This document shows positions 51,201 to 62,839 of a stretch of DNA of 64,000 nt, piece by piece (positions within the stretch are counted from its first letter, which is position 1; each line of letters starts with the position of its first letter). The stretch spans positions 6,239,368-6,303,367 of the forward strand of contig OZ025274.1 in the NCBI GenBank assembly GCA_964019165.1, written 5' to 3'. This DNA is from Mastigias papua (Eukaryota; Cnidaria; Scyphozoa; Rhizostomeae; Mastigiidae). The translations under genes and the position numbers were made by a program. Below the pieces are notes generated by a model that had not been told where the DNA came from, ran no database searches, and saw only the letters and a program-made list of their open reading frames with translations.

Positions 51201-51648
51201 CTTTTAAAGAAAACTTTGTTGTCAATACTAGACATCAATTTTCCTAAGGGACTACAAAAGGGAGGTGTCATAAAAGCTCACACAGTTTGACTGTATGATA
51301 AAACAAGACATTTGCTAGCAAGTCTATATATTGTGGGTACTTCTTGTTCCATTGCATGGAATACAATTAAATGATCACTAGTTGCTAAGTACAGTTTATA
51401 GCAAAGTGAGCACTTCTTGTTTAAATTTCTTTGTGGTTTTCACAGCATATCATATTTTTAAATTCCCTTTTGCCATATGATGTGCAAAGCCTATATGATG
51501 TCTATATTGATATTTATGAAGGTAAATAGTTTATTTCATCCAGGTTTTCACTGATGTGCAATAGTGCTAGAGATTCTCTATAAATCATAAAAGAACAAAA
51601 AACCTCCCATCTGTAGTCCACCTCCCTTCTGTAGTCCCCTCACCTGTA
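51054..51648. repeat. Inverted repeat pair with TACAGGTGA ends
   Basis: TACAGGTGAAGGGACTACAA (51054 on) mirrors the sequence ending GTAGTCCCCTCACCTGTA at 51648. A further direct copy of GGGACTACAAAAGGGAGG begins at 51248. The pair looks like a 595-bp MITE with a possible TA target site. Because candidate exon sequence lies between the arms, separate insertions of a short palindromic repeat are equally possible. Confidence 0.5.
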
Positions 51649-51929
51649 CGTAAGATGTCCAGTTTTACTACTGGCCCAAAAAACCTTATCTATACATCAA
51701 AAAACGCATAGAGCCAGTACCAAATGTAAACCTCTTTACTTTCTTGAACAAAATGATACACAATAGCCATCCATTTACAGTAGTAAACATCACGCGCCAT
51801 CTAAAAACTTTACACTTGACTTTAGCCAAACAAAGCACCCAAACTGCATTCTTTGAAGTGCGCAGGGAATATCTCCCATGCACCATTTAACTGCTCCCAT
51901 TCCTATACGTGTCATAGCTTCATGATTAC

Positions 51930-52033
51930 TCCTTAAACAATAAACTGGTATATTAAATTTCCAATAGTATAGCTTAGCACTCCCAACTTTGATAGGCGCC
52001 AGGATTCGTCTATAAATGACCCTCACTTTGAAC
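51930..52033 (-). CDS. Candidate minus-strand exon, repeated type A (copy 1), 3' end uncertain
   Basis: An acceptor CATTCTCTGCAG on the minus strand opens a frame reading FKVRVIYRRILAPIKVGSAK then LYYWKFNIPVY. The AKLYYW...IPV block echoes KYLW...YPV of the exons at 43729 and 44954, and the exon lies just upstream of type B copy 1. No clear donor is visible and the frame runs on to about 51790. Boundary and reality are both uncertain. Confidence 0.3.
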
Positions 52034-52409
52034 CTGCAGAGAATGATTGAATCTAACTGAACTTAAGTATAATTTACCGTTGTGTAGTTTATGAATTGGT
52101 TCAACATTTGTACTACTAAATCTCTTTTCAAAGCCACTGGTCTACTGGTTCATATCTTGTAAGATAGGCCTATCTCCTAGTTTGAAAACTAATACTTATT
52201 GTCTATTGTCCCGATAATAGAGATAGATTGTGATAGAGATAGAAAAATACCTGATTTAAGATGTTGAAAACATCTGTAGGCTCGATTAGATGCACCCCCT
52301 CCATTTATTTTTACCGGTGTACCATGAAATCTGGAAAGAGTCTGGGTGGCGATGTCCTTATAAAAACCATCATTTATTGACTATCTACGGTTTCCCTGGT
52401 GAACGACAA

Positions 52410-52520
52410 CGTTGTTGTTGTTGTTGTTGTTGCTGTTGTTGTTACTGTTGTTGTCGTTGCAGTCGTTGTTGCTGTTGTTGTTGTTGCAGTCGTTGTTGTT
52501 GTTTTCTTGTCTTGCTTTCT
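52410..52520. repeat. (GTT)n-type triplet repeat, interrupted
   Basis: GTTGTT tracts are interrupted by GCT, ACT and GTC triplets. Open frames through it (poly-Cys on plus, poly-Asn on minus) are artefacts of the repeat. Confidence 0.9.
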
Positions 52521-52632
52521 TGCGACGTTGCGACCGACCAGTTACGACTAGTAGCGACAGGCAGGAAGTAATCATGTGACAGACGTAAAGTGAAATTGGA
52601 TCGTCCCCTACGGTATTGGGCTTTAGTTTGTA

Positions 52633-53871
52633 TTTTTCAGCTTACTGTTCAAGACATTCGTGGTGAGTATAACCCTCGATTTTGAAATTACTAAAACTAC
52701 CCCAAGAAGGTTGCTCGAATTCTGTTTTTAAATGGCAGACGTGAATACCTACAGAATTCAATAAGGACGCAGTACGAATAATCTACAATTGAAATAGTAC
52801 ATGTTTTTGCAAGACACCTTTGCCGTGATGCAAATACATTGCAGTAGCAGTGTGGTTTTAATATTGCACAAGAAAATCCAGAAGGTTATTCCAACGAGGA
52901 CCTTTTTGTGTATTTTACAATACAATACTGACCTGGGTTGTGGGCATAATTTTATTGTATTCTCTGATATAGAAATATACCTGTTCCCCTGATCAGGTCA
53001 TGGAATACAATTACAAGTTTGTTTCCTTTATGAGGACTCCATCTGAAAGCCTGTGCATTAAAGTTCCTTTTCTGTGGACTGCTTTTGACCACACTGTAGT
53101 GCTAAAAGTTCTTTAAGGGTACCTTAACTTTAACCACACAGTTAATTCTATGTGGGCATTGTGTCAAGTGACAGGCTCCTTCAATTGTTTGGCCTTCTAC
53201 ATACAGGTTCCTTCTAAAATGGTTTCTGATAAAAAGATATATAAAGATGATGCTCAAGGTTGTTGTTAGCTGTTGTTTATCAACTCGAACCCTAAGTGAC
53301 ACTTTTATTATCATTTGTATTTCCCTAGACATAAAGTATTTCTCCAGGGCTTGAAAATGGCCAGTAACACTGGCAGTAGTATTGCTAGGAAATGGCTGAT
53401 GATAATCCATTGCTGGAGCTTTCAACCAATTTCACAGGCAAAGTGGATAATCCAGGGTAAAATGGGTAAACAACCATTTGCAATTTAATGACTTATTGTC
53501 TCTCTTCTATACCTAATTCATGCGATTTCTTATAGGGAAGTATTGTACCTAGTTAGGAAAATGGTACTTTGCCCTTTCATGGTCATAAGTCAATAATACT
53601 GATGAAATAGTTATTTACTCACTTTACCCTGGTTTGCCCATTTTACCTCAGCAGACCGTACCTAATTCAGAGAGTAACCAACTCAAAATGTCACTTGTAG
53701 TCACAGGACATTTTGGTATTGCTTTGAAGGAAACTTTGAGTTTTTATTTTTGCTGTCAGGAAGAAAAAATGCTTTCAAACCCTGCATTCCTCTTTAACTC
53801 TATTGATGATAGCGAATCTGCCATCATTTTTAGGTATACTGTGCCATTTGGCATAGGACTGCAATATCACC
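52633..53871 (+). other. Likely 5' UTR and first intron of the GSAP gene
   Basis: A donor CATTCGTG|GTGAGT at about 52661 and an acceptor ATCATTTTTAG ending at 53833 bracket a plausible first intron. The second exon then starts at 53834 with 38 nt of leader. The interior at 53.0-53.23 kb contains GGTTCC/AAGTTCC sequence resembling the MITEs elsewhere. The transcription start is not defined. Confidence 0.35.
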
Positions 53872-55708
53872 ATGGTTGAATTTGTGGAGAAGTTTGACTT
53901 TATGGCTTCAATATCTCAGTATCTGAAAAAGCAGGCAGAGGATCTGTCAATTGAAGAGATTGATCCTAAAATTGTTGGATCTGAACGTAGTGGACTCTTA
54001 CTTTACACATGGTACAAAAAGCAAACAAGGCGTCCTTCAGCATGGAAAACTTTGGTCTCAGTTTTTGACACCAATACGCATGCATCAAAGATATTGTTCT
54101 CACATAATGATAAGATAGACATTGTTCATGCCAGTGTGAATCAAACATTGATCATTTTGGCATTCACAGTCAGAGAGAAGCAGTCAAATGATACCACAGA
54201 TGGTTCTAAAGAGAATGTGGACATTTTCAAATCTTATATTGCAGAGATAGCACCACAGAAGCGTGTATTTTCTTTGAATATTGAGTGGCACACATTTCAG
54301 AAGGTCCAGTTTTTGTATCATGCTAAAAAGCCAGTGAAAGAAATCTATATGCTATTTATTCATCATAAAGAATCAATAGGCTTGTATTGTATCCCTGTTG
54401 CAAAGCTAGGGGATAATGGGTTTGTTATGAGTTCACAGCCAAAAACAGACCAAATTGTGAGAGAGTTCTTATGGTCTAAGTTTGACCCAGTGGAGCAAAG
54501 ACTGTTCTATGTACAAATGCGTGCACAGGATGAAGAGGAAGAAGAAGGAGCATTAACATTCAATGCCATTCAGTTTGATAGTAGGGGGAAATATAATTAC
54601 ATACTAACATTTGAGTTGCCTGTTTCATTCAGAATGGAGTTGATGAGGGAGAAGGTCCGTTATTATGATAGATATATGACTCTGTGTCTTTCAAATATGA
54701 ATGTGAATATTGAAGCTGTCACCTCAAGTAGAGGGGCATTAATGATATGCTATCAACATCTGCAAGATATGACCAATGAAAGAAGAAATAGCACACCACG
54801 ACCAGAAGATGAAACCCTATCTCTTAGTACCTCAATTCAGAGTAACTATAGTGTGTCATATACTGTATTTTGCGTACATAGTGGATATTCACTTACCTGT
54901 AATGTTTCCCTCAATGTGGAAATTGCCATAAAGAGCCAGATGCTCTTTACAATGTTTGGAGATTATCTAATGGTGCTTCTGCCTGGCCATTTCCTTCACC
55001 TTCTTGACTGTGGAAGTGAGCATGAGCCTGTACACCATATCTTTTTATCAGACTGTGACTGTCCTATGGGGCCAATTATCCCATCCAAGGGAACTCTCTT
55101 GTCAATTGCCTCATGGGATTTTGTGCCCTCAATGCAACATGGCACTATTCTTTATGAGAATCTTTCTCAAAAGAGTTATAAGGTGTCATTTAAGCATAAA
55201 CATCTGATAAAGGCCTTTTGTACATCTCGCCATGCATCAACTCGAATGGCCATATTGCATGCTGCTATTGTTCACATTAAAGACTTGCCATTCAGCAAGA
55301 AGCTAATTGAGTGTTTATGCCAAGATCCAGCCAACCTTGAATGCAGTGATCTAATACAAGAGTACCTTATTGCTAGTTCTTATGCTCACATAAAGCAGCA
55401 GTTGAGCTATGCTTTCCTCCGGCCATTTCCTTTTACAAGTTTGGATTCATTTAGGGGACATTTAGAACGTGACCGTGAGAACCACAGAGCTGTGTTCTTA
55501 CGGTACAAGAAATTCAGCAAGGATATGATTGATGTTATTTTGCATTTGCTTAAGGATAAGGATATGGAATACTGGGTTGCGATGAAACAGGCATTGAAAA
55601 TGTCGCAGGATTCAAACATCAAAAGGTTTCCCTTGTCATCTCTCTCGCACACCTCGGCATCAGTAGGATCTAGCACTACAGGTGTAAACAGTACAAAGTT
55701 ATATGCAG
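53872..55708 (+). CDS. GSAP: Gamma-secretase-activating protein homologue, coding exon 1 (residues 1-612)
   Basis: In vertebrates GSAP is cytoplasmic; its C-terminal fragment binds gamma-secretase and the APP C-terminal fragment and favours amyloid-beta production. Family features are visible. An N-terminal region of beta strands resembles a propeller. LPGHFLHLLDC lies near residue 370. DLIQEYLIASSYAH lies near residue 492. ATG at 53872 sits in an excellent Kozak context (ATCACCATGG) and lines up with the start of the vertebrate protein. The exon ends at GCAG|GTAAGC in phase 1, and the exon at 58315 completes the Ala codon. A run of acidic residues (DEEEEEG) lies near residue 220. This single exon carries what vertebrates split over many exons. 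The function in this animal is inferred from homology only. Confidence 0.85.
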
Positions 55709-55817
55709 GTAAGCTATCTTGTTTGCATAATATATTTCTGTTGTATGTTATATAAGATATGGTTTCTTTTACACCAAGAAACTATATGCCAAAAGTTTAA
55801 GCCTCAAATAGATAGTT

Positions 55818-56100
55818 ACGTTCTTGACTGAGGTGTCTACTTTATGAGAAGTATGATTACTTACTGAGAAATTTGTCGTATCAGAAAGTATGATTTCATT
55901 GTTGACCGAGCTATTTGTTGCATGAGAAAGTACGATAACTTTGTTGACTGAGATATTTGTCGTATGAGAAAGTATGATTACTTTGTTGACTGAGATATTT
56001 GTCGTATGAGGAAGTACGACTGCTTTGTTGACCGAGAAATTTGTCTTATGAGAAAGTATAGTTACTTTGTTGACCGAGATATTTGTCGTATGAAAAATTG
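55818..56100. repeat. Minisatellite, about 42-bp unit, six to seven copies
   Basis: The unit is ACTTTGTTGACTGAGATATT followed by TGTCGTATGAGAAAGTATGATT, with substitutions in most copies. Because 42 is divisible by three, the minus strand stays open and encodes a repeat of type TTNISVNKVIILSH. This is a consequence of the repeat and not evidence of a gene. Confidence 0.85.
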
Positions 56101-57185
56101 CGAATGTTAGTGTTGCAACGGTCGTGAATCTATGTGACAAATCTGGAGAGTGATGTAGTGGAATTGTCGTGCGGCATATTTTCCTAAACCTACAAATCCT
56201 AATAGTCTACAGTAACTCTATAAACAAAAAATATCAATGATCAATGGTCAATATTTCAACTTCTTTTAATTACCATCTTGAAGCATAAAAGGATACGTTC
56301 ACCAATCTTGACCGTGGGTCGCTTTTTTCCCATAATGGAACGCTTGTTTACCGTGCGTCCAAGATTGTTTGGATATTATTGTAGAAACATACAACATGTA
56401 GGCTAGTGCTAGCCCAAGATATCGTGGGCACGCATCAAACTTTCTAGTTTGGCTTCGTGCCCATTAGGCTGTTAGCAGAGCTTGTTCAAGACTTGATTCA
56501 AAGTACAACTCCCTTACAGCTCTTCCATACAATAGTTTACAGAACTCGTAAGGAAACTGGATACAAACGCATTGCCTGAACGTGTCAAAGGACTAATCGT
56601 CCCGGGGTTTTTTGAACCTTGAATGATTTCCTTTCAATTTTGTGAACAAATTATAAGTGCTCAAGACGGTAGTTCTTTTAGATCCACGACTGATTCTGGT
56701 GAGATGGAAACAGGAAGCTTTGGTCTCAATCAGTAGCAGGAAACTGAATTCAATTTTAATGGACTTGTAGAATTGACTGCCAGGAAGGCTGTACAGTTAT
56801 TGTTGAATTTGATGGCATTTGTACAGTATTTCCCAAAAATGCTTGTCCTCTAGCTTCCCATCCCTCTTGTGGGACCCCTTGTACGTACAACTGTAAATTG
56901 CAGTCTTGGAGTAATTAGGATATCGCCCAATTACCAAATACGAAAACAGCGAGATACTGGCATTATTCATTAAAGGTCAGAGCAAGGGTACTTCGGAGTG
57001 CACTACCTTGTGCGATAATTTCTGCCAGAGACAGTAGTCAATTTTAAAGATAGTGTAGTGTAGAAATTGGACGGAATACACATATTAGCGTATAGTTTGC
57101 AGTAAACCAAAATGTAAATAAGACCAGTTGGCCTATATTGGTTAATGAAATATTTCTTTAGCCAACTTTAAGTGAAGGGATACAG

Positions 57186-57289
57186 TTACCGTAAGTCCTC
57201 GATTAAGCCCCCACCCTCGAATAAGCCCCCATCCTAAAATATTTTTTGTGAAATAAGCCCCCGGGGGCTTATTCGAGGACTTACGGTAA
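57186..57289. mobile_element. Small palindromic MITE
   Basis: TTACCGTAAGTCCTCGATTA at the left mirrors CGAGGACTTACGGTAA at the right, with AATAAGCCCCC motifs inside. At about 104 bp it is nearly a complete hairpin. No coding capacity. Confidence 0.7.
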
Positions 57290-58314
57290 ATCCCGTTAAG
57301 TCGTACCCTGGATAAGTCGGACTTTCGCTTAGTCGGACTGATTTTTTTATTCCCCTTGGATTTACGCACCAAAATCAAGCTAAACTAGGTTCGAAAGTTT
57401 GAACTTTTCGTTTATCTGTACTTTTGAGCGCGATAGTCTTCCTTCTGATTTACTTCTGTGAAATATGTATCTACAGTCTAGAACTAACAGTTAGTGTCGA
57501 GACAAATTTATGGACTTACGGTCACAGGAACCAAATCAAATATAGAACCTTGATCACGGAACGGCAGCAAAAATTCAATGTAGTAGTTAGATAAACCTGT
57601 CCATGAGTGCTCTTTATGTATTTGATGAACTCACTACAAGCCATCTTAGTATGGTAAGAGACCTTAAATACGACGTCAAGACAGGAAAGTACAACATAAT
57701 AACGCGGACAGTGACAATTGCATTAGGGAAATCTTACTGCATATTCTGTTCCCGATCCCAACATAAAGATTGATTGGGACTCTGTAGACTTTCTTAGGCT
57801 CCTGTTAAGGCTTCATTACTTTGTTTGGTATTATTCAAGTAGCCACCTTGTAGACTACTCATCGGTGCCTAATTGGAAGGGGAGTCGGAATTAGCGGGGA
57901 TTGGAATTTTCTAGAAAACTAAGTTAGTGGGGGGGGGGGGGAGGTCGGATTTATGCAGTCAAGTGAATATATGAATATAGGAATCTAGAAAAGTGCCTTA
58001 AGCTTGCTCGTTTTCTCTGTTGAACAGCAAAATTCCCTAACAATCATGGCTTCAATATTTCGAGGCAACAAGTAAAGGCGAATGAAAAATCAGTTTGAAG
58101 CAACATCAACAAAACAATTATTTTGCTACGAAAACCTAATGTAACGGTCTGTTTAGCTTAAATTTGCAACTTAATAAGAGAAGGAGGTATGAACAATTTT
58201 CAAAACCAATTAGCGGGGGATGGCAATTAGGCACCATAGAGTACCTTTTCAAGCGAGCTCTGCAGTTGTACGTATAAATGGACTATTCAATAAAGTTTTC
58301 ATTATTATTGTTAG

Positions 58315-59123
58315 CATCAAGCAACGCAACAAAGAAAGGTGATGATAGCAAAAGTGGAGAGGATTTTCTGACACAGCTGGTCGTAGAAAACGTCTCTGCG
58401 CATATACTGAAATGCTTCCCTCGTGAAAGTAAAAGCAGAGTGCAAAATATTTGCATTGAATACGCGTCGTGCCGCGGCAAAGTGGTGAGATCATTATGGA
58501 GGTGCTTAACAAAAGTTCTAGGCTATCCCCAAGAAAGTGAGATCTACAGTCATCCACTGGCAAAGACGTCCAAAGCAACGGATTTTGCACTGTTTCAAAT
58601 GTTAGAGCGATTATATATGAACATTAGAAAGCTATGTTTCCCTCAATTTAGAAGCATGCAAAACGTTTTCATCGCACTTGGGTATCGCTGCCTTCCGAAT
58701 TATCTTTTCAGGCAGTATTTTCGTTCATCTGTATTCATAGCTACGCCAGAATTTATTTCGAGATTCATTGCAGAGGTTCCCGATGATGAAGAAAGCACTA
58801 CTATCAAGGTTGACCTCGTAACAAGCCTTCCTAAAGATGTTGCAAAGCCAATAATCATGAAGTGGAACCACCCTGCTGCAAAGCGCTTCATGACCCAAGA
58901 ACTAGTCGGAAAATTTGACTTCATCGGAATTTTCAATGTAAATGGTAGTATGATGGCGCGTGCTGGCGAAAGGGTACCAGAGTCGGGGAGATTTCTGCCA
59001 ACAGAAACTTTCTTGCGCCTGATCAATTTGCCAGATTTTGCGTCATCTCGTTTGACAGAAGATGAATGGGAATTTCTGGCTGGTTCTGTACAAGGCAGTT
59101 TAGATAATGTAACTCTTCGATGA
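58315..59123 (+). CDS. GSAP: Gamma-secretase-activating protein homologue, coding exon 2 (residues 613-881)
   Basis: It encodes the C-terminal part that contains the GSAP-16-type domain. It includes ENVSAHILKCFPRESK and KATDFALFQMLERLYMNI. Near the middle is GYRCLPNYLFRQYFRSSVFI, and then LPKDVAKPIIMKWNHPA, all aligning by feel with the vertebrate C-terminus. TGA at 59121-59123. The joined protein is 881 residues, close to the human length of about 854. In vertebrates the C-terminal 16-kDa piece is released by caspase cleavage. I cannot identify a cleavage site here with confidence. Confidence 0.85.
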
Positions 59124-59503
59124 TTTCTGTCGAGTTCACTATACTTGCTCCGAAGGTCAGTCTATCGTCCATACCAAACATTTTGACGTTGGGCAGACCT
59201 TTGGAGCAAGTGTAATGCTAGAAAATCGAGAGCAATCCCTAGATAAACACTTTAGGATAATGTAAAGTTGGTTCTCTTCTCTCTTATGATTATTATTGTT
59301 CCATTCCGTACAGCTTTATAATATCATTTAAAGTGCGTCATCTTAAGACGGCTTAAGGTTGTAATTTTCACTGCAAATGTGGCTGACAGAATACCGTTTG
59401 AAAATAAGACATTACCATCTTTGACGCTAACATCGTACATCAAACTAAAGCATGAACTCCTTGCCAGTATTCAATGGCGATATTCTCCTCTGTACGTTGC
59501 TGC

Positions 59504-59509
59504 AATAAA
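59504..59509 (+). terminator. Polyadenylation signal of the GSAP gene
   Basis: AATAAA in TGCAATAAATTT lies about 380 nt after the stop codon and is followed by a T/GT-rich stretch (TGTCTGTACA ... TTTGTAATTTTTG). Confidence 0.6.
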
Positions 59510-62180
59510 TTTGGATTTCAACATGTCTGTACATCATTTGTAATTTTTGATAATAGTATATCGTACTACTGGTTCTTGTCATTACACTTCTCGCAACTCA
59601 TTTGATAAACTTTTGAGAATGTTTTGTCTGATTCAATGTAAAAAGAGCTTTTGATTTCAACAACAAGAGCATTTTTTAAATATTTAATATTGCTAGCACC
59701 GGATAAGAACAGTTAAATTATTTCTTAACAATAAAACTACCAGCCAATTGGAACTAAAAATGACTGCTATTTACATAAATTAAATCAAAAACTTGCTACA
59801 AAACAGTGAAAAATTTGTAAATAAGAATTGGCCTTTTAAGAAGGCATTTATCTATCAAAAATACTATAGTATATCTGCTTATGGAGATTTTTTGTGGCTA
59901 TTTAATCTCGGTATCGTAATATAATTTTCTATATCTACGGTGTCCTGCCATACCTTTGTACCTGACCTGAGAGTAGGAAACTTATGAAGAATCTCAAGGA
60001 AGAATGATACACTGTAAATACCACGTTTCTAACAATAGTGTCGCTTTGGGCATATGGGTACTAAAAATGATCTTTGTATATCTGCATTACCCTTGTGGAT
60101 TGTCCTGAAGAGTGACACACACGATTCCAAACTCACAGCATCTTGCTTGGGTTTGATGTTGTATGTTGTTAGGATATTCAACTGTCTATGCTACAGCCAC
60201 CCTGGAATCTTGTGGCATTGCGCAACAAATTCCGAAGTCTAGTAACTCAATTGATATTGTTAACTCTCGTGTATAGGGTATTGTTAACTCTCGTGTATAG
60301 GGACCCAAAGGAATAACAACCTAACAACTGAAATTATGAAATAAAAGTAATTCTAAGTTATCCACTGTTGTGATTAACAACTCGATATTTGGAGGGCTGT
60401 GAAACGACCATTAATAATGAACTTGAAATTTGAATAAGACCTTACGAAATTAGTTAAAACCCATTAAGTACCCAATGAACTTTGTGAAGCTGGGTTGCAA
60501 AATTGTAGCTTCTTACACGCGCGTGTTTACTGCGCACTATGGTAAATTTGAGGGATTATTATGATAGAGGGAAGACGCAATGGCATCTTGTTGATAACAG
60601 AGGTTCATACCTGAATTCATGGCCATCCCTTTGAACATGAAAAATTAAGATAGGTATAGGACGTCAGGTCATATTGTAGCTAAGTAATTGGTCTAAGACA
60701 GGTGGTCTAAGAAGTATGGATTAGCGGTGCAACCATGAGACAAATAACAATTAATCTCTCAGAATACATGCAACGCAGTTCCCATTAGTCTATACAAAAT
60801 TAAACCAAAGTATAGCAGTGAGTATGAATTATTTCAGGCTGGCTTGTTTTTAGAGGAACACTGAACGATTATGGATCCAGGTTTGGTGATGGATGATTGT
60901 AGAGCCAGGTTTGACGAGAATGTCACGAGTAGGCCAGACCCTTTGAGACAAGACTACAACTGGATGTACGGTCCATGTCATGAACAGGTGTAAGGTATTG
61001 CGATAGGTATTCTAGAAACAGTCACTAGACACAAACATTACAAGATTTTCCACAAAAACGCGCCATTCTATCTTGATGGTTCTTAACACCGCACAATGGT
61101 ATAAACCTTTTGCAGAAAACTGCTGAAAAGTCTCTGCAGGCTAAAAGAAGAACAAAAAACATACAGTGAGTTTCATTTCCATTCAGTTCTACAGACAGAA
61201 TATTGCCCCAAAGAACATTCCCTAGGGCAGTGGAGGATGTTCCTGACTATCCATACTTACGTGCCTAGATCACCCGCCATAATGCTGACTGATCTACTTC
61301 AGCCTCTTGGCCACACTTAAAAACTGCCACTGCCCCAGCGGACGGATAGAAAACTACGCACCAGAATAATTAGCAGCACCTGATCGAACCATGGAAGCTT
61401 GATAACATATCCAAATTTGGCTGCCTATCTCAAGGAATCCCACTGCTTCACTAAAGCTTTGCTCTATGCACCTAAGTTTTTCTAAATATAGGTATATCTC
61501 CATATGCACTCCTACCTATAACTAACTTACATAGATAAATTGAGACAAAAGCTTTGGATGCGCTGAAAGTCGAATCATTCTTACTGATCTCATTGATCCG
61601 ACTGCTCAGCAGTCTGAGAGCTTGAAATAATAATGCTTGATATTGCAATCTCTCAGCCCATCCTAGCCTCAATTTTGTCTGATTTCTTTAAATATACCTT
61701 GATTTTGTTGAGAAAAAGCTTGTGCTAGTGTATTTTCTAAAACAGTAATTGCTACATATTGCAGGCAGGAACTATTTCAAATTTAACTTTACTATTCTGG
61801 GGATTTCATACTAATAGCTACAATTTTAACTGTCTTGAATAAGTACTAGGTATGTAAGAAAGAGAAGCTAATTTTCCTTGGGCATTACATGCTAATATTT
61901 GACTGCTGATTACCTGTTGACTGTCATCGGAAACTACCTTAGAGTTTCGAATGGCATTGCTCATACATACTTGTCTGGCACCCAGACTAGCCAAGAGTAA
62001 GAAAGAACCAGTTTCTCAAGTGACTACACTTGCTGACAGTGTAATAACAAATTTACTACCTGCTCAGTTTCACCGAAACCATAGCATATCAATGTGCTTG
62101 TTAAAAAGTACAATACATATAGGAGATTCATTTCTCACCTACAACTTCAATCATACGAAAGCATGTAAGGAAACATACCT
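59510..62180. other. Intergenic or minus-strand intron; one short duplication
   Basis: A 24-bp sequence (TATTGTTAACTCTCGTGTAT plus AGGG) is tandemly doubled at about 60256-60303. No exon with good splice sites is recognised on either strand. Short open frames are unconvincing. Confidence 0.4.
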
Positions 62181-62189
62181 GGATATTTC

Positions 62190-62304
62190 GGGCATCCTCG
62201 ATAATCGGTACCACGGCAAATTGTTTTGTTATCCAGACAGCAGCCAAACTTGGTATAATGGCAGGAAGGCTTTGCAGCTTGTTGTGCTGCTGAGAATAGT
62301 AAAA
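62190..62304 (-). CDS. Cys-rich exon with GCC motif
   Basis: Read on the minus strand, the acceptor is TTTACTATTCTCAG and the donor is ATATCCAG|GTATGT. The exon is phase 1-1. It reads AQQAAKPSCHYTKFGCCLDN, then KTICRGTDYRGCPKYP. The pattern C-x(5)-GCC-x-D-x(n)-GCP is the short cysteine module seen in papilin and other extracellular-matrix proteins (the usual form is GCCPDG...GC). The phase and motif point to a secreted mosaic protein. Confidence 0.55.
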
Positions 62305-62493
62305 GGGATGCGTATTGACTTCGCTTCAATTCATTAATAACAAAAACAATATGCAAGAACACTAGTAGGAAACATGTAATACAAATAACTGACAGTGCGC
62401 ACAATTTGCGTACAACGCAAACAAGCACATGCACGCGTGCAAAGAAACAAAAAGCAAACACACGTGGACAAAATGGCACACAAGTGCACTAAT

Positions 62494-62496
<3 letters not shown>

Positions 62497-62549
<53 letters not shown>

Positions 62550-62563
62550 ACACACACACACAT
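62497..62563. repeat. (CA)n microsatellite
   Basis: About 65 bp of CA with two TACA interruptions. Poly-His/Thr and Cys/Val open frames across it are artefacts. Confidence 0.95.
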
Positions 62564-62668
62564 ACGGAGACAATATCACAGTACAACATATCAACAAGAC
62601 AAAAGAATCATACAAATACTTTGATACAAAGGCAGGTGTAGCTAAAATAATGAAAAAAGCTTCCTACC

Positions 62669-62799
62669 ACATAAATTGCAAGACTTTGGGCATAAACTGA
62701 GCATAGATGATCGGTGAGATGAGCAATATCCTTTTGAAGCCCATGATTGACACAGAGGAGGCTCTCGTTTTACCCTCTTGCATAATGCTTGTTTGTCCG
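62669..62799 (-). CDS. ShKT-domain exon
   Basis: Read on the minus strand, the acceptor is GATTTTCTTGCAG and the donor is TTATGTG|GTAGGA, phase 1-1. The exon reads ASDKQALCKRVKREPPLCQS, then WASKGYCSSHRSSMLSLCPK and SCNLC. The C...C-x2-WA-x2-G-x-C...M...CP-x-SC-x2-C spacing is the ShKT fold. This fold occurs in many secreted and membrane proteins and is especially common in cnidarians and nematodes. It is commonly a structural or protein-interaction module, and nothing here suggests a free toxin. It lies 5' of the GCC exon on the same strand with compatible phase, so the two probably join. Confidence 0.65.
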
Positions 62800-62839
62800 A
62801 TGCCACGACTGCAAGAAAATCACATGATGTCACCACATA

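Larger units (their letters stand above)
55709..58314 (+). other. GSAP intron with minisatellite and a small palindromic MITE
   Basis: The donor is GTAAGC, the acceptor TATTATTGTTAG, and the phase is 1 on both sides. The 2.6-kb intron holds a 42-bp minisatellite (55818-56100) and a 104-bp palindromic element (57186-57289). It also holds a G-run at about 57928-57943. Translation past the donor hits a stop soon, at 55755. Confidence 0.8.

Noticed and set aside
52290..52575. Poly-Cys and poly-Asn open frames
   Set aside because: Translations of the GTT triplet repeat.
55769..56140. Minus-strand 123-codon frame with internal repeats
   Set aside because: It follows from the 42-bp period of the intronic minisatellite and has no splice or promoter support.
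62334..62700. His/Thr- and Cys/Val-repeat open frames
   Set aside because: Translations of the CA microsatellite.
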